From: Janthinobacterium violaceinigrum
GTDB lineage: Bacteria > Pseudomonadota > Gammaproteobacteria > Burkholderiales > Burkholderiaceae_D
NCBI RefSeq assembly: GCF_009208555.1
Contig: NZ_WFLI01000015.1
Span: forward strand, 62,001-126,000
DNA: 64,000 nt
Reading direction: 5' to 3'
The notes under the pieces: generated by a model
What the model saw: only the letters and a program-made list of their open reading frames with translations
Told to the model about the DNA's origin: nothing
Databases searched by the model: none
Program-made: the position numbers and the translations under genes
Shown: piece after piece, positions 53,588 through 63,190 of the stretch
Layout of the letters: every line of letters begins with the position of its first letter
Numbering within the stretch: position 1 is the stretch's first letter

Positions 53588-56500
53588 ACCTGTCCGAACC
53601 GTTCGTCAAGCGGCCCATCGCCACCGTGCTGCTGACCATCGGCATCGCGCTGGCGGGCATCGGCGCCTTCTTCGTGCTGCCCGTCTCGCCGCTGCCGCAG
53701 GTCGATTATCCGACCATTTCCGTCAGCGCCAGCCTGCCCGGCGCCAGTCCCGTGACCATGGCCACCTCGGTGGCCACGCCGCTGGAGCGGCGCCTGGGCG
53801 TGATTTCTGGCGTCAACGAGATGACGTCGTCGTCGGGCACGGGCTCGACGCGCATCAACCTGCAGTTCGACCTGAACCGCAAGATCGATTCGGCCGCGCG
53901 CGAAGTGCAGGCGGCCATTTCCGCCTCGCGCGTGGACTTGCCGGCCACCTTGCGCAGCAACCCCACCTACCGCAAGGCCAATCCGTCCGACGCGCCCGTG
54001 ATCATCCTGGCGCTGACGTCGAAAACGCGCACGCCGGGCCAGATCTACGATGCCGTATCGAACCTGGTGCAGCAGAAAGTGGCGCAAGTCAAAGGCGTGG
54101 GCGACGTGGAACTGGGCGGCGGCTCGCTGCCGGCCGTGCGCGTGGAACTGCTGCCTTACCAGCTCAATCACTATGCCGTCTCGATGGAAGACGTGCGCGC
54201 GGCCATCCAGGCCACGAATGCCAACCGGCCCAAGGGCGCGATCACGGGCGACGAACGCAGCCTGCAGATCTACTCGGGCGCCAGCACGGCTTCGGGCGGG
54301 CGCAGCGCGGCCGACTACCGCAGCCTGGTGGTGGCCTGGCGCGACGGCGCCGCCATCCGCCTCGACGACGTGGCCGAAGTGGTCGACGGCGTGGAAAACA
54401 CGAATACCCTGGGCCTGTTCAACGGCGACCCGGCCGTCATCGTGCTGATCACGCGCCAGCCGGGTGCCAACGTCATCGCCACGGTGGACGGCGTGCGCGC
54501 GCTGCTGCCGCAACTGCAGGCGCAGCTGCCGGGCGACATCAAGCTGCAAGTGGCGTCCGACAGCACCAATTCCATCCGCTCGTCGCTGCACGAGATCGAA
54601 TTCACCCTGATTCTGTCCATCGTGCTGGTGGTGCTGGTGGTCAGCGCTTTCCTGCGCAGCGTGCGCGCCACCATCATCCCGGCCGTGGCCACCATCGTTT
54701 CCTTGCTGGGCACGTTCGGCGTGATGTACATGCTGGGCTTTTCCCTGAATAACCTTTCCCTGATGGCGCTGACGGTGGCCACGGGCTTTGTCGTCGATGA
54801 CGCCATCGTGGTGCTGGAAAATACGCAGCGCCACATCGAGGCGGGCATGGACCGCTTCAAGGCGGCCCTGCTGGGCGCGCGCGAAGTGGGTTTCACGGTG
54901 CTGTCGATCAGCCTGTCGCTGGTGGCCGTCTTCATCCCGCTGCTGTTCATGGGCGGGCAGGTGGGACGCCTGTTCCGCGAATTTGCCGTCACCCTGTCGG
55001 CCGCCGTCATGATTTCGCTGGTCATTTCGCTGACCACCACGCCGATGATGTGCGCCTGGCTGCTGAAGAGCGGGCAGCAGCACAAGCCGCCCGGCGCCGT
55101 CGCGCGCTGGTTCGAGCGGGGCTTCGAGCGCATGCTGAAAGTCTATGAGCATTGCCTGGACTGGGCCTTGTCCAGCGCCGCGCTGGTGATGACCATCCTG
55201 GTGTTCGTCGTCGGCCTGAACGTGTACCTGTTCGCGGCCGCGCCCAAGGGCTTCTTCCCGCAGCAGGATACGGGCCAGATCAACGGCGGCATGCGCGCCG
55301 ACCAGAGCATCTCGTTCCAGGCCATGCAGGGCAAGCTGCGCCAGCTGGTCAACATCATCAAGGACGATCCGGCAGTCGCCACCGTCGTGGGCTTCACGGG
55401 TGGGGGCAGGGCAGGGGGCGGCTTCATGTTCATCGATTTGAAACCCGCTTCGCAGCGCACGGACAAGGGGCAGGCCGTGATCGCGCGCCTGCGCCCGCAG
55501 CTGGCCAAGGTGACGGGCATTTCGCTGTTCCTCAACCCCGTGCAGGATTTGCGCATGGGCGGGCGTTCCAGCAATTCCACCTACCAGTACACCCTGATCA
55601 GCGACAACCAGGCCGACCTGAAGAAATGGGCGGCGAAACTGGCCGACCAGATGAAGCTGCAGCCGGCCCTGATCGACGTCGATACGGACCAGGCGGAAAA
55701 CGGCGTGGAAACCTTCGTCTCCATCGACAAGGACCGCGCCACGGAACTGGGTGTGCAGGTGCGCGACATCGACAATGCGCTGTACAACAGCTTCGGCCAG
55801 CGCCAGGTGGCGACCATCTACGATGAGCTGAACCAGTACCACGTGATCATGGAAGTGGCGCCCCGCTATGCGCAAAGCCCGGAAGCGCTGCGCTCCGTGT
55901 ACGTGCCGGCGTCGAATGCGGCGGCTGTCGCCGCCACCGGCGCGACGGCCACGGCCACCACCAGCGCCGTCGCCGCGACGACGTCGAATACGACGGCGGC
56001 GCGCGATCCGTCCAGCGGCACGGCGCTCTCGACCTCGCTGGCGACGATGGTGCCGCTGTCGTCGTTCAGCAGCTTTGCCGAAAGCTCCACGGCGACCTCG
56101 ATCAACCACCAGGGCGGCGAGCTGGCCACCACCGTGTCGTTCAATCTCAGCGACGGCTATCCGCTCAGCGACGGGCAGGCGGCCGTGGCCCAGGCCGAGT
56201 CGGAAATCGGCATGCCGGTGAATGTGCGCGGCAGTTTCCAGGGTTCGGCAAAGAGCGCGCAGGACAGCAACAAGGAGCAGCCGCTGCTGATCCTGGCGGC
56301 CATCGTGGTGATCTATATCGTGCTGGGCATCCTGTACGAAAGCCTGGTGCACCCCGTCACCGTGCTGTCGACGTTGCCGTCGGCGGGGGTGGGCGCCGTG
56401 CTGGCATTGCTCCTGTTCCGTATGGAGTTTTCCATCATCGCCCTGATCGGCGTGTTCCTGTTGATCGGTATCGTCAAGAAAAATGCTATATTGATCATCG

Positions 56501-56829
56501 ACTTCGCGCTGGAAGCCGAGCGTTCGCGCGGACTGACAGCGGTGGAGGCGGTGCGCGAGGCTTGTTTGCTGCGTTTCCGCCCCATTCTGATGACCACCCT
56601 GGCGGCGGCGCTTGGCGCCTTGCCGCTGGCGATCGGTTTCGGCGAGGGGTCGGAGCTACGCCAGCCCTTGGGGGTCGCCATCATCGGCGGCCTGATTGCC
56701 AGCCAGTTACTCACATTGCTGACCACCCCGGTGGTCTATATCCTGCTCGACAAGCTGCGCACGCGCAGCGCCGACGAGCAGCAATTGAGCCGCATTCCTG
56801 GGCCAGATAACCCGAGCACACAATCATGA
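53584..56829 (+). CDS. mdtC: RND efflux transporter, MdtC type
   Basis: MdtC is the partner of MdtB in the same pump. The 1081-residue protein has the RND topology, the helix 4 relay aspartates in ATGFVVDDAIVVLE, and the MdtC-type start FVKRPIATVLLTIGIALAG with VDYPTISVSASLPGASP. It begins with GTG at 53584, overlapping the mdtB stop by four bases. It is about 55 residues longer than E. coli MdtC, mostly because of an alanine/threonine/serine-rich insert at about residues 778-825 in the second periplasmic loop. Confidence 0.93.
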   Translation: MNLSEPFVKRPIATVLLTIGIALAGIGAFFVLPVSPLPQVDYPTISVSASLPGASPVTMATSVATPLERRLGVISGVNEMTSSSGTGSTRINLQFDLNRKIDSAAREVQAAISASRVDLPATLRSNPTYRKANPSDAPVIILALTSKTRTPGQIYDAVSNLVQQKVAQVKGVGDVELGGGSLPAVRVELLPYQLNHYAVSMEDVRAAIQATNANRPKGAITGDERSLQIYSGASTASGGRSAADYRSLVVAWRDGAAIRLDDVAEVVDGVENTNTLGLFNGDPAVIVLITRQPGANVIATVDGVRALLPQLQAQLPGDIKLQVASDSTNSIRSSLHEIEFTLILSIVLVVLVVSAFLRSVRATIIPAVATIVSLLGTFGVMYMLGFSLNNLSLMALTVATGFVVDDAIVVLENTQRHIEAGMDRFKAALLGAREVGFTVLSISLSLVAVFIPLLFMGGQVGRLFREFAVTLSAAVMISLVISLTTTPMMCAWLLKSGQQHKPPGAVARWFERGFERMLKVYEHCLDWALSSAALVMTILVFVVGLNVYLFAAAPKGFFPQQDTGQINGGMRADQSISFQAMQGKLRQLVNIIKDDPAVATVVGFTGGGRAGGGFMFIDLKPASQRTDKGQAVIARLRPQLAKVTGISLFLNPVQDLRMGGRSSNSTYQYTLISDNQADLKKWAAKLADQMKLQPALIDVDTDQAENGVETFVSIDKDRATELGVQVRDIDNALYNSFGQRQVATIYDELNQYHVIMEVAPRYAQSPEALRSVYVPASNAAAVAATGATATATTSAVAATTSNTTAARDPSSGTALSTSLATMVPLSSFSSFAESSTATSINHQGGELATTVSFNLSDGYPLSDGQAAVAQAESEIGMPVNVRGSFQGSAKSAQDSNKEQPLLILAAIVVIYIVLGILYESLVHPVTVLSTLPSAGVGAVLALLLFRMEFSIIALIGVFLLIGIVKKNAILIIDFALEAERSRGLTAVEAVREACLLRFRPILMTTLAAALGALPLAIGFGEGSELRQPLGVAIIGGLIASQLLTLLTTPVVYILLDKLRTRSADEQQLSRIPGPDNPSTQS

Positions 56830-58256
56830 AGCAAGTAAAACCTGACGTATCCGCTGTTCCCGCCCGCCATTTGCTGGCAGTGGCAACGGCCACCGCTTTC
56901 CTCCTGCTGGCCGGCTGCGCCGTCAGCCCCGCGTATGAAACGCCGACGGCCGCCGCGCCGCAAACGTTCAAGGAGGCGGCCGGCTGGCAACCGGCCGTGC
57001 CCGCCGACACCCTGGAGCGGGGCCCCTGGTGGACCCTGTTCGGCGACGCGCAGCTGAACCAGCTGGCCGACAGCATCGACATATCGAACCAGAACGTGGC
57101 GGAAGCCGTCGCCTCGTACGAGCAGGCGCGCGCGCTGGTGCGCGAACAGCGCGCCTCGCTGTTCCCCACCGTGAGCCTGACGGGCAGCGGCGCCCGCTCC
57201 GGTGGCGGCGGCGAGCAGCAGACGAACAACAACTTCAAGGCCGCCATTGGCGCGTCGTGGGAACCGGACATCTGGGGCCGCCTGCGCGCCGGCGTGACGG
57301 GGGCGGACGCCAGCGCGGCAGCCAGTGCCGCGGACCTGGCTGCCGCGCGCCTGTCGGCGCAGGGCGAGCTGGCCACCAATTATTTTTCGCTGCGCCAGAG
57401 CGATGCGCAGATCGCGCTGCTCAATGCCACCATCGACGGCTACAAGCGCGTGCTCGACATCACCAGCAACCGCTTCAATTCCGGCATCGCCGCCAAGTCC
57501 GACCTGCTGCAGGCGCAGACGCAGCTGGCCAATGCGCAGATCGACCTGTCGAGCCAGACGCGCGCGCGGGCCCAGCTCGAACACGCGATTGCCATCCTCT
57601 TGGGCCGCGCCCCGTCGGACTTCAGCCTGGCCGTGGCGCCGTGGACCCTGACCGTGCCCGAAGTGCCGCTGGGCGTGCCGTCGACCCTGCTGCAGCGTCG
57701 TCCCGACATCGCCGCCGCCGAACGCCGGGTGGCGGTGGCCAACGAGCAGATCGGCATTGCCCGCTCGGCCTACTATCCCAGCCTGAACCTGACGGGGTCC
57801 TACGGCTCGGGCGCCAGCAAGGTGGGCGATTTGTTCAATGCGTCGTCGAGCCTGTGGTCGCTGGGCGTGTCGGCCGCGCAAACCTTGTTCAACGCGGGCG
57901 CCACCACGGCCAGCGTGGATGCGGCCAAGGCGGGGCATGAGGCGGCCGTGGCCCGCTACCGCCAGACGGTGCTGTCCGCCTTTGGCGCCGTGGAAGACCA
58001 GTTGTCGGCCACGCGCGCGCTGGCCGAGCAGCTGGCCTTGCGCCAGCAGGCGTCGGCGGCGGCCGACCAGGTCGAGCAGCAGATGCTGAACCGCTACAAC
58101 GCGGGCCAGGTCGGCTACACGGACGTGGTGACGGCGCAAGTGACGGCCCTGTCGGCGCGCCGCTCGCTGGTGCAGGCGCAGGCGGACCGCCAGACGACGG
58201 CCGTGGCCCTGATCCAGTCGCTGGGCGGCGGCTGGCATACGCCGCAGCCGCAGTAA
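56826..58256 (+). CDS. Outer-membrane efflux lipoprotein, NodT/OprM type
   Basis: The 476-residue protein is the channel of the tripartite pump. It has a lipobox FLLLAGC (C31) and two outer-membrane efflux (TolC-like) repeats, with WWTLFGDAQLNQL near residue 60, a helical pair at QASYEQARALVREQR-like positions and LLQRRPDIAAAERRVAVANEQIG near residue 290. Its start overlaps the mdtC stop as ATGA, so all four genes are translationally coupled. E. coli mdtABC uses TolC instead; here the operon brings its own channel. Confidence 0.93.
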   Translation: MKQVKPDVSAVPARHLLAVATATAFLLLAGCAVSPAYETPTAAAPQTFKEAAGWQPAVPADTLERGPWWTLFGDAQLNQLADSIDISNQNVAEAVASYEQARALVREQRASLFPTVSLTGSGARSGGGGEQQTNNNFKAAIGASWEPDIWGRLRAGVTGADASAAASAADLAAARLSAQGELATNYFSLRQSDAQIALLNATIDGYKRVLDITSNRFNSGIAAKSDLLQAQTQLANAQIDLSSQTRARAQLEHAIAILLGRAPSDFSLAVAPWTLTVPEVPLGVPSTLLQRRPDIAAAERRVAVANEQIGIARSAYYPSLNLTGSYGSGASKVGDLFNASSSLWSLGVSAAQTLFNAGATTASVDAAKAGHEAAVARYRQTVLSAFGAVEDQLSATRALAEQLALRQQASAAADQVEQQMLNRYNAGQVGYTDVVTAQVTALSARRSLVQAQADRQTTAVALIQSLGGGWHTPQPQ

Positions 58257-58266
58257 CGGGGCAGGC

Positions 58267-58290
58267 TGGCGCAGGGGGAAACCTGCGCCA
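58267..58290 (+). terminator. Hairpin at the end of the RND operon
   Basis: Perfect nine-base arms TGGCGCAGG and CCTGCGCCA enclose a GGGAAA loop, ten bases after the channel gene's stop. The T-run GTTTTT starts six bases later, so termination may be partly intrinsic. Confidence 0.6.
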
Positions 58291-58382
58291 CATTCGCGTT
58301 TTTCCGCGCATCTTGAGTGCTAGAATGCAAGATTATCAATTCCCAGCCTGACGGTCTTGCCGTGGCTGCTATCTTGCAGACG

Positions 58383-60977
58383 ATGACACGCAGTAAACAC
58401 AGCAATGCCTCCGTCCCTGAAGTGGCCACCATCGTTTTCCCCGTGGTGGCCATCGGCGCTTCCGCCGGCGGACTCGATCCCATCGTCGCGTTCCTGGCGA
58501 ACGTGCCGCAGGAAAGCGGCATTGCGTATGTGGTGATCCAGCACCTGGACCCCACGCAAAAGGCCATGCTGCCGGAATTGTTGCAGCGGGCCACCAGCAT
58601 TCCCGTCACGGAAATCACGCACCAGGCGGAATTGCGCCCGAACCATATCTATGTGATACCGTCGAATGCGGACCTGGGCCTGGCCAGGGGCCGTTTCGTG
58701 CTCAGCGAGCCCGTGCAGCTGCGCGGGCACCGCTTGCCCATCAATGCTTTTTTCGAGAGCCTTGCAAGCGAACTGGGCGAACTGGCCGTGGGCGTGATTT
58801 TTTCCGGCATGGGCAGCGACGGCACGCGCGGCTTGCAGGCGATCAAGCAGGCGGGCGGCCTGACCCTGGCCCAGTATCCCGATACGGCCAAGTTCGACAT
58901 GATGCCGCAGAGCGCGATTGCGGCTGAAGTGGTGGACCTCGTCGATTTCCCCGACAAGATGCCGGACAAGATCATCAGCTATCTGTTCCGCAGCAGTTTC
59001 CTCAGCCTGCCGGGCCACGAGCCGAACGGACGCAACTCGCTGCAGGAAATCGTCGCTCTGCTGTCCGAGCACACGGGCAACAGTTTTACGGATTACAAGA
59101 TCAACACGGTACTGCGCCGCATCGAGCGGCGTATGAGCTTGTACCAGATGGCGTCGATGGAAGAGTACGTTCCCTACCTGCGCGACAATCCGGCGGAAAT
59201 CGACTTGCTGTTCAAGGAATTGCTGATCGGCGTGACGAGTTTTTTCCGCGACCCGAAAGTGTGGGAATACCTGAAGATGGTGGTCTTGCCGCAAATGCTG
59301 GCGGCCCATCCGGATGGCCGGGCCTTCAAGGCCTGGGTGCCCGCCTGTTCCACGGGCGAGGAAGCGTATTCGCTGGCCATGGTCTTCCATGAAGTGGTGG
59401 CCAGCAGCAACCCGCCGTCGAAGTACAGCCTGCAGATCTTTGCCACCGACCTGTCGGCCGACGCCATCGACCGCGCACGCCAGGCCCGGTTCCCGCACAG
59501 CATCAGCAGCGACGTGTCCGCTGAACGGATCGAGCGCTTCTTCGTGAATGACAAGAACGGCTACCACGTGAAGAAAGAGATCCGCAACACGATCATCTTT
59601 GCCCAGCAAAACATCATTTCGGACCCGCCGTTCACCAAGCTTGACATCTTGTGCTGCCGCAACCTGTTGATCTATCTCAATGCCAAGCTGCAGCAGCGCC
59701 TGATTCCCCTGTTTCATTACGCCTTGAACCGCGATGGGATTTTGCTGCTGGGCAGCGCCGATACGCCCGGTCATTTTTCCGACCTGTTTTCGCCGCTGAC
59801 CACCTCGACCCGGCTGTACCGCCGCCTCGACAACCTGGCGCGCCAGCGCCTGCCCACGTATTTTCCCACCAAGGTATCGTTGGCATCCCCTCCCACACCT
59901 AGCGACACGAGAGAAGTCAGCATGACTGGAAAGATTCAATCCCATGTCGAGCAATTATTGCTCCAGAAGTATTCCCCGGCGGCCGCGCTGCTGAACCAGG
60001 ATGGCGACATCCTGTACATCAATGGCCGCACGGGCGCCTTCCTGGAACCGGCGGCCGGCAAGGCCAACTGGAATATCCACGCGATGGCGCGCGAAGGCTT
60101 GCGCTACGAGCTGGCGGGCCTGATCAAGCAGGCGCTGCAAAGCGAAAGCGTGGTGCGCCTGAAGGGCCTGGTCGTCAAGGACCACCTGGGACAGTCGCTG
60201 GGCGTGGACCTGAGCGCGGAAGCGCTGAGCCAGCCCGAATCCTTGCGCGGCATGGTCTTCGTCACGTTTTCCAGCGCGCCCCTGGTGGCCGAGACGCGCC
60301 GCGGCCGCTCGCCCAATCCCAAGGTGCTGGAGCTGGAGCAGCAGCTCAGCCAGGCGCGCAATGAAATCCAGGCCGTGCGCGACGAGATGCAAACTTCGCG
60401 CGAAGAGCTCAAGTCGGCCAATGAGGAATTGCAGTCAACCAATGAAGAATTGCAATCGACGAACGAGGAGCTGACCACCTCGAAGGAAGAGATGCAGTCG
60501 CTGAACGAAGAGCTGTACACGGTTAATGCCGAACTGCAATCGAAGGTCGATGATCTGTCGCTGGTCAATAGCGACATGAAGAACCTGCTCAACAGTACCG
60601 ATATCGCAACCATTTTTCTCGACAGCGACCTGCGCATCCGCCGCTTCACGGCGCCAGCCACGCAAATCTACAAACTGATCCAGACGGACTTGCGCCGTCC
60701 GCTCAGCGACATCGTCAACGACCTCGATTATCCGGGCCTGGAAGGCGATGCGCTGGAAGTGATCCGCAGCCTCGTGTTTTGCGAGCGGCAAGTGCCGACC
60801 AAGACGGGGCGCTGGTACAACGTGCGCATCATGCCGTACCGCACGATTGAAAACGTGATCGATGGCGTGGTGGTGACCTTTATCAACATTACAGAATCGA
60901 AGCTGCTGGAAGCCCAGCTGCGCCAGATCCAGTCCGGCGCCGTGGCAGATGGGAAAGCAGGAGAAAGCGCGTCATGA
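58383..60977 (+). CDS. CheB-CheR-PAS chemosensory hybrid protein
   Basis: The 864-residue protein fuses a CheB methylesterase (about residues 20-205; catalytic S27 in GASAGG, H54 in IQHLDP, D146 in GMGSDGTRG) with a CheR methyltransferase (about 220-490; SAM stretch PACSTGEEAY near 320 and FATDLSADAI near 353, plus CCRNLLIYL). A coiled coil (650-725) repeats N-E-E-L heptads, followed by a PAS domain (735-855). No receiver domain precedes CheB, so this is not a classic chemotaxis protein. A GTG at 58317 could extend it by 22 residues; a TAGAAT at 58321 looks like a -10, which favours the ATG at 58383. It overlaps the kinase gene by four bases. Confidence 0.87.
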   Translation: MTRSKHSNASVPEVATIVFPVVAIGASAGGLDPIVAFLANVPQESGIAYVVIQHLDPTQKAMLPELLQRATSIPVTEITHQAELRPNHIYVIPSNADLGLARGRFVLSEPVQLRGHRLPINAFFESLASELGELAVGVIFSGMGSDGTRGLQAIKQAGGLTLAQYPDTAKFDMMPQSAIAAEVVDLVDFPDKMPDKIISYLFRSSFLSLPGHEPNGRNSLQEIVALLSEHTGNSFTDYKINTVLRRIERRMSLYQMASMEEYVPYLRDNPAEIDLLFKELLIGVTSFFRDPKVWEYLKMVVLPQMLAAHPDGRAFKAWVPACSTGEEAYSLAMVFHEVVASSNPPSKYSLQIFATDLSADAIDRARQARFPHSISSDVSAERIERFFVNDKNGYHVKKEIRNTIIFAQQNIISDPPFTKLDILCCRNLLIYLNAKLQQRLIPLFHYALNRDGILLLGSADTPGHFSDLFSPLTTSTRLYRRLDNLARQRLPTYFPTKVSLASPPTPSDTREVSMTGKIQSHVEQLLLQKYSPAAALLNQDGDILYINGRTGAFLEPAAGKANWNIHAMAREGLRYELAGLIKQALQSESVVRLKGLVVKDHLGQSLGVDLSAEALSQPESLRGMVFVTFSSAPLVAETRRGRSPNPKVLELEQQLSQARNEIQAVRDEMQTSREELKSANEELQSTNEELQSTNEELTTSKEEMQSLNEELYTVNAELQSKVDDLSLVNSDMKNLLNSTDIATIFLDSDLRIRRFTAPATQIYKLIQTDLRRPLSDIVNDLDYPGLEGDALEVIRSLVFCERQVPTKTGRWYNVRIMPYRTIENVIDGVVVTFINITESKLLEAQLRQIQSGAVADGKAGESAS

Positions 60978-63103
60978 GCGAACCATTCGACAGCGGTACC
61001 GGCCCTGCCAGGCTGAGGGAGCAGGCCGAGCAAATGGCCGCGGAGCAGCGCCAGCCCATCGCGCCGCCGCAGTCGAATGAAGAGGTGATGCGCCAGCTGC
61101 ATGAGTTGCATGTCAGCCAGATCGAGCTGGAAATGCAGAGTGCGGCCCTGGTCGAGCTGGAACAGCTGAAGAATGAATTTGAAAGCAGCCGCGACCGCTA
61201 TGCGCAGCTGTATGAACAGGCGCCCGTCAGCTATTTTTCGCTGGCGCGCGAGGGCGTCATCACGCGCGTCAACGTGGCGGCCTGCGGCCTGTTGGAACGC
61301 GACAAGAACCAGCTGCTGGGACGGCGTTTCGAGCAATTCGTCGCACCCCAGGCGCAGGGCGGCTTCCGCCGCTTCCTCGACGCCGTGTTTACCAGCGGCG
61401 CGCGGCAAGTGCTCGAAGCGCAATTGTTCGAAGGCGAAGCGGGCGGCGTGGGCGGCATGGTGCGCATCGAAGCCAATTTCGATGCCGCCAGCGCCACGGC
61501 GCGCATGCTGGTGACGGACCTGGGCGACGAGCACGCGCGCGAATCGGCCTTGCGGCGCGCCTTCGTCATCCTCGACAGCATACGCGAAGGCGTGCTGGTG
61601 ACGGACAGCGGCAACCGCATCATTTCCGTCAACCCCGCGTTCACCACCATCACCGGTTACCAGGCGGAGGAAGCCATCGGGCGCGATCCCTCCTTCCTCG
61701 GCGGCGGCACGCATTTGCCGCAGTTCTATGAAGCCATGTGGCGCAGCCTGCACCAGGATGGCAGCTGGTATGGCGAACTGGTGAACCGGCGCAAGAATGG
61801 CGAGCGCTTCGTCGAATCGCTGTCGATCACGCCCATGCGCAGCCCGGACGGCGCCATCAGCCACTTTGTCGGCGTGTTTTCCGATATCACCGAACGCAAG
61901 CTGGCCGAGGCGGACTTGCGCGAACTGCACCGCGAGCTGGACCAGCGCGTGGTCGACCGCACGGCCGAATTGCTGCGCGCTAACCAGCACCTGCAGCTGG
62001 AAGTGCACCAGCGCGAGCGGGCGCAGGAAGCCCTGCGCGATGCGGAACGCTTCTTTCACGCCACCATCGATTCGCTGACGGACCGGGTACTGGTGCTGGA
62101 CCGGGCGGGCAGCGTGGTGCATGCGAACCAGGCTTGCCTGGCCTTCGTCGGGCAAACGCCGCAGCCGCTGAAATACCTGGATTTCTGCGATACGGACGTG
62201 CGCTGGCAGCGCAGCGCGGGACGCGAGCTGGCCGCCGGCATCCGCTCCGTGATTGCCGGCCGGGCCGACACGTTTGCGCTCGAGTATGAATTTGCCACGC
62301 GCGCAGGCCCGCGCTGGTCGCAGGCCAGGGTCAGCCGTTTTCTCGGCGAAGGGCCGCTGCGCGTGGTGGTGGCGCATACGGACATCACGGAACGCAAGCT
62401 GATGGATGGCGCCTTGCGCCAGTCGCACGCGCAGCTGCGCCAGCTGGCCTTGCACCTGGAAACGGCCAAGGAAGACGAGCGCAAGCGCATCTCGCGCGAT
62501 ATCCACGATGAACTGGGACAAAACCTGCTGGCCTTGCGCATCGATATTTCCATGCTCAGCGCGCGCACGGAAGGTTCGCACCCGCGTTTGCACCGCCGGG
62601 TCGGCGCCGTACTCAGCAATGTCGACACCACCATCAAGAGCGTGCGCGGCATCATGAACGAGCTGCGCCCGATGGCGCTGGACCTGGGCTTGCAGGCCGC
62701 CATCGAATGGCAGGTGGGCGACTTCCGCAAGCGCAGCGGCGTCGCTTGCCGCCTGCTGATACGCGACGAGGCGTTGTTTGCCGCCATCGGCAGCCAGGTC
62801 GAGATCGTGCTGTTCCGCATCGTGCAAGAGGCGCTCAGCAACGTCATGCGCCATGCCCAGGCCAGCCAGGTCGAGATCGAGCTCAGCTCGGATGCCTGCG
62901 CCGTGTATCTGGCCATCAGCGACAACGGCATCGGCATCACGCCACAGCAGCAGCGCAAGAAACAATGCTTTGGCCTGATGGGCATCGCCGAGCGGGTGAC
63001 GGCGCTGGGCGGGCATTTCGAGGTGGGCATGCCGGCGTCGGGCGCCGGTTGCCGCTTGTCGCTGCAGATTCCCCTGCCGGGAGCGGGGCGGCCGGCCGCC
63101 TGA
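60974..63103 (+). CDS. PAS-domain sensor histidine kinase
   Basis: The 709-residue protein has an N-terminal coiled segment, three PAS-type domains (about residues 70-185, 195-315 and 350-475), a HisKA_3-type dimerisation helix with phospho-histidine H511 in SRDIHDELGQNLLALRIDIS, and an ATPase domain with EIVLFRIVQEALSNVMRHAQ and GLMGIAERVTALGG. It appears soluble, since no membrane helix is visible. HisKA_3 kinases usually pair with NarL/LuxR response regulators, but none is adjacent. It is coupled to the CheB-CheR-PAS gene by an ATGA overlap, so the two proteins likely act in one pathway. Confidence 0.9.
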   Translation: MSEPFDSGTGPARLREQAEQMAAEQRQPIAPPQSNEEVMRQLHELHVSQIELEMQSAALVELEQLKNEFESSRDRYAQLYEQAPVSYFSLAREGVITRVNVAACGLLERDKNQLLGRRFEQFVAPQAQGGFRRFLDAVFTSGARQVLEAQLFEGEAGGVGGMVRIEANFDAASATARMLVTDLGDEHARESALRRAFVILDSIREGVLVTDSGNRIISVNPAFTTITGYQAEEAIGRDPSFLGGGTHLPQFYEAMWRSLHQDGSWYGELVNRRKNGERFVESLSITPMRSPDGAISHFVGVFSDITERKLAEADLRELHRELDQRVVDRTAELLRANQHLQLEVHQRERAQEALRDAERFFHATIDSLTDRVLVLDRAGSVVHANQACLAFVGQTPQPLKYLDFCDTDVRWQRSAGRELAAGIRSVIAGRADTFALEYEFATRAGPRWSQARVSRFLGEGPLRVVVAHTDITERKLMDGALRQSHAQLRQLALHLETAKEDERKRISRDIHDELGQNLLALRIDISMLSARTEGSHPRLHRRVGAVLSNVDTTIKSVRGIMNELRPMALDLGLQAAIEWQVGDFRKRSGVACRLLIRDEALFAAIGSQVEIVLFRIVQEALSNVMRHAQASQVEIELSSDACAVYLAISDNGIGITPQQQRKKQCFGLMGIAERVTALGGHFEVGMPASGAGCRLSLQIPLPGAGRPAA

Positions 63104-63190
63104 TACAGAAATTGCAATAGGTTAATTTTTGGCGACCCGGGCGGCCTGGACAGGCTATACTTTCGCCTGCTTTTTATGGAGGGGCATATC

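Noticed and set aside
53485..56352. Long minus-strand open frame opposite mdtC
   Set aside because: Same mirror effect; no family-like sequence, and the opposite strand is a complete MdtC.
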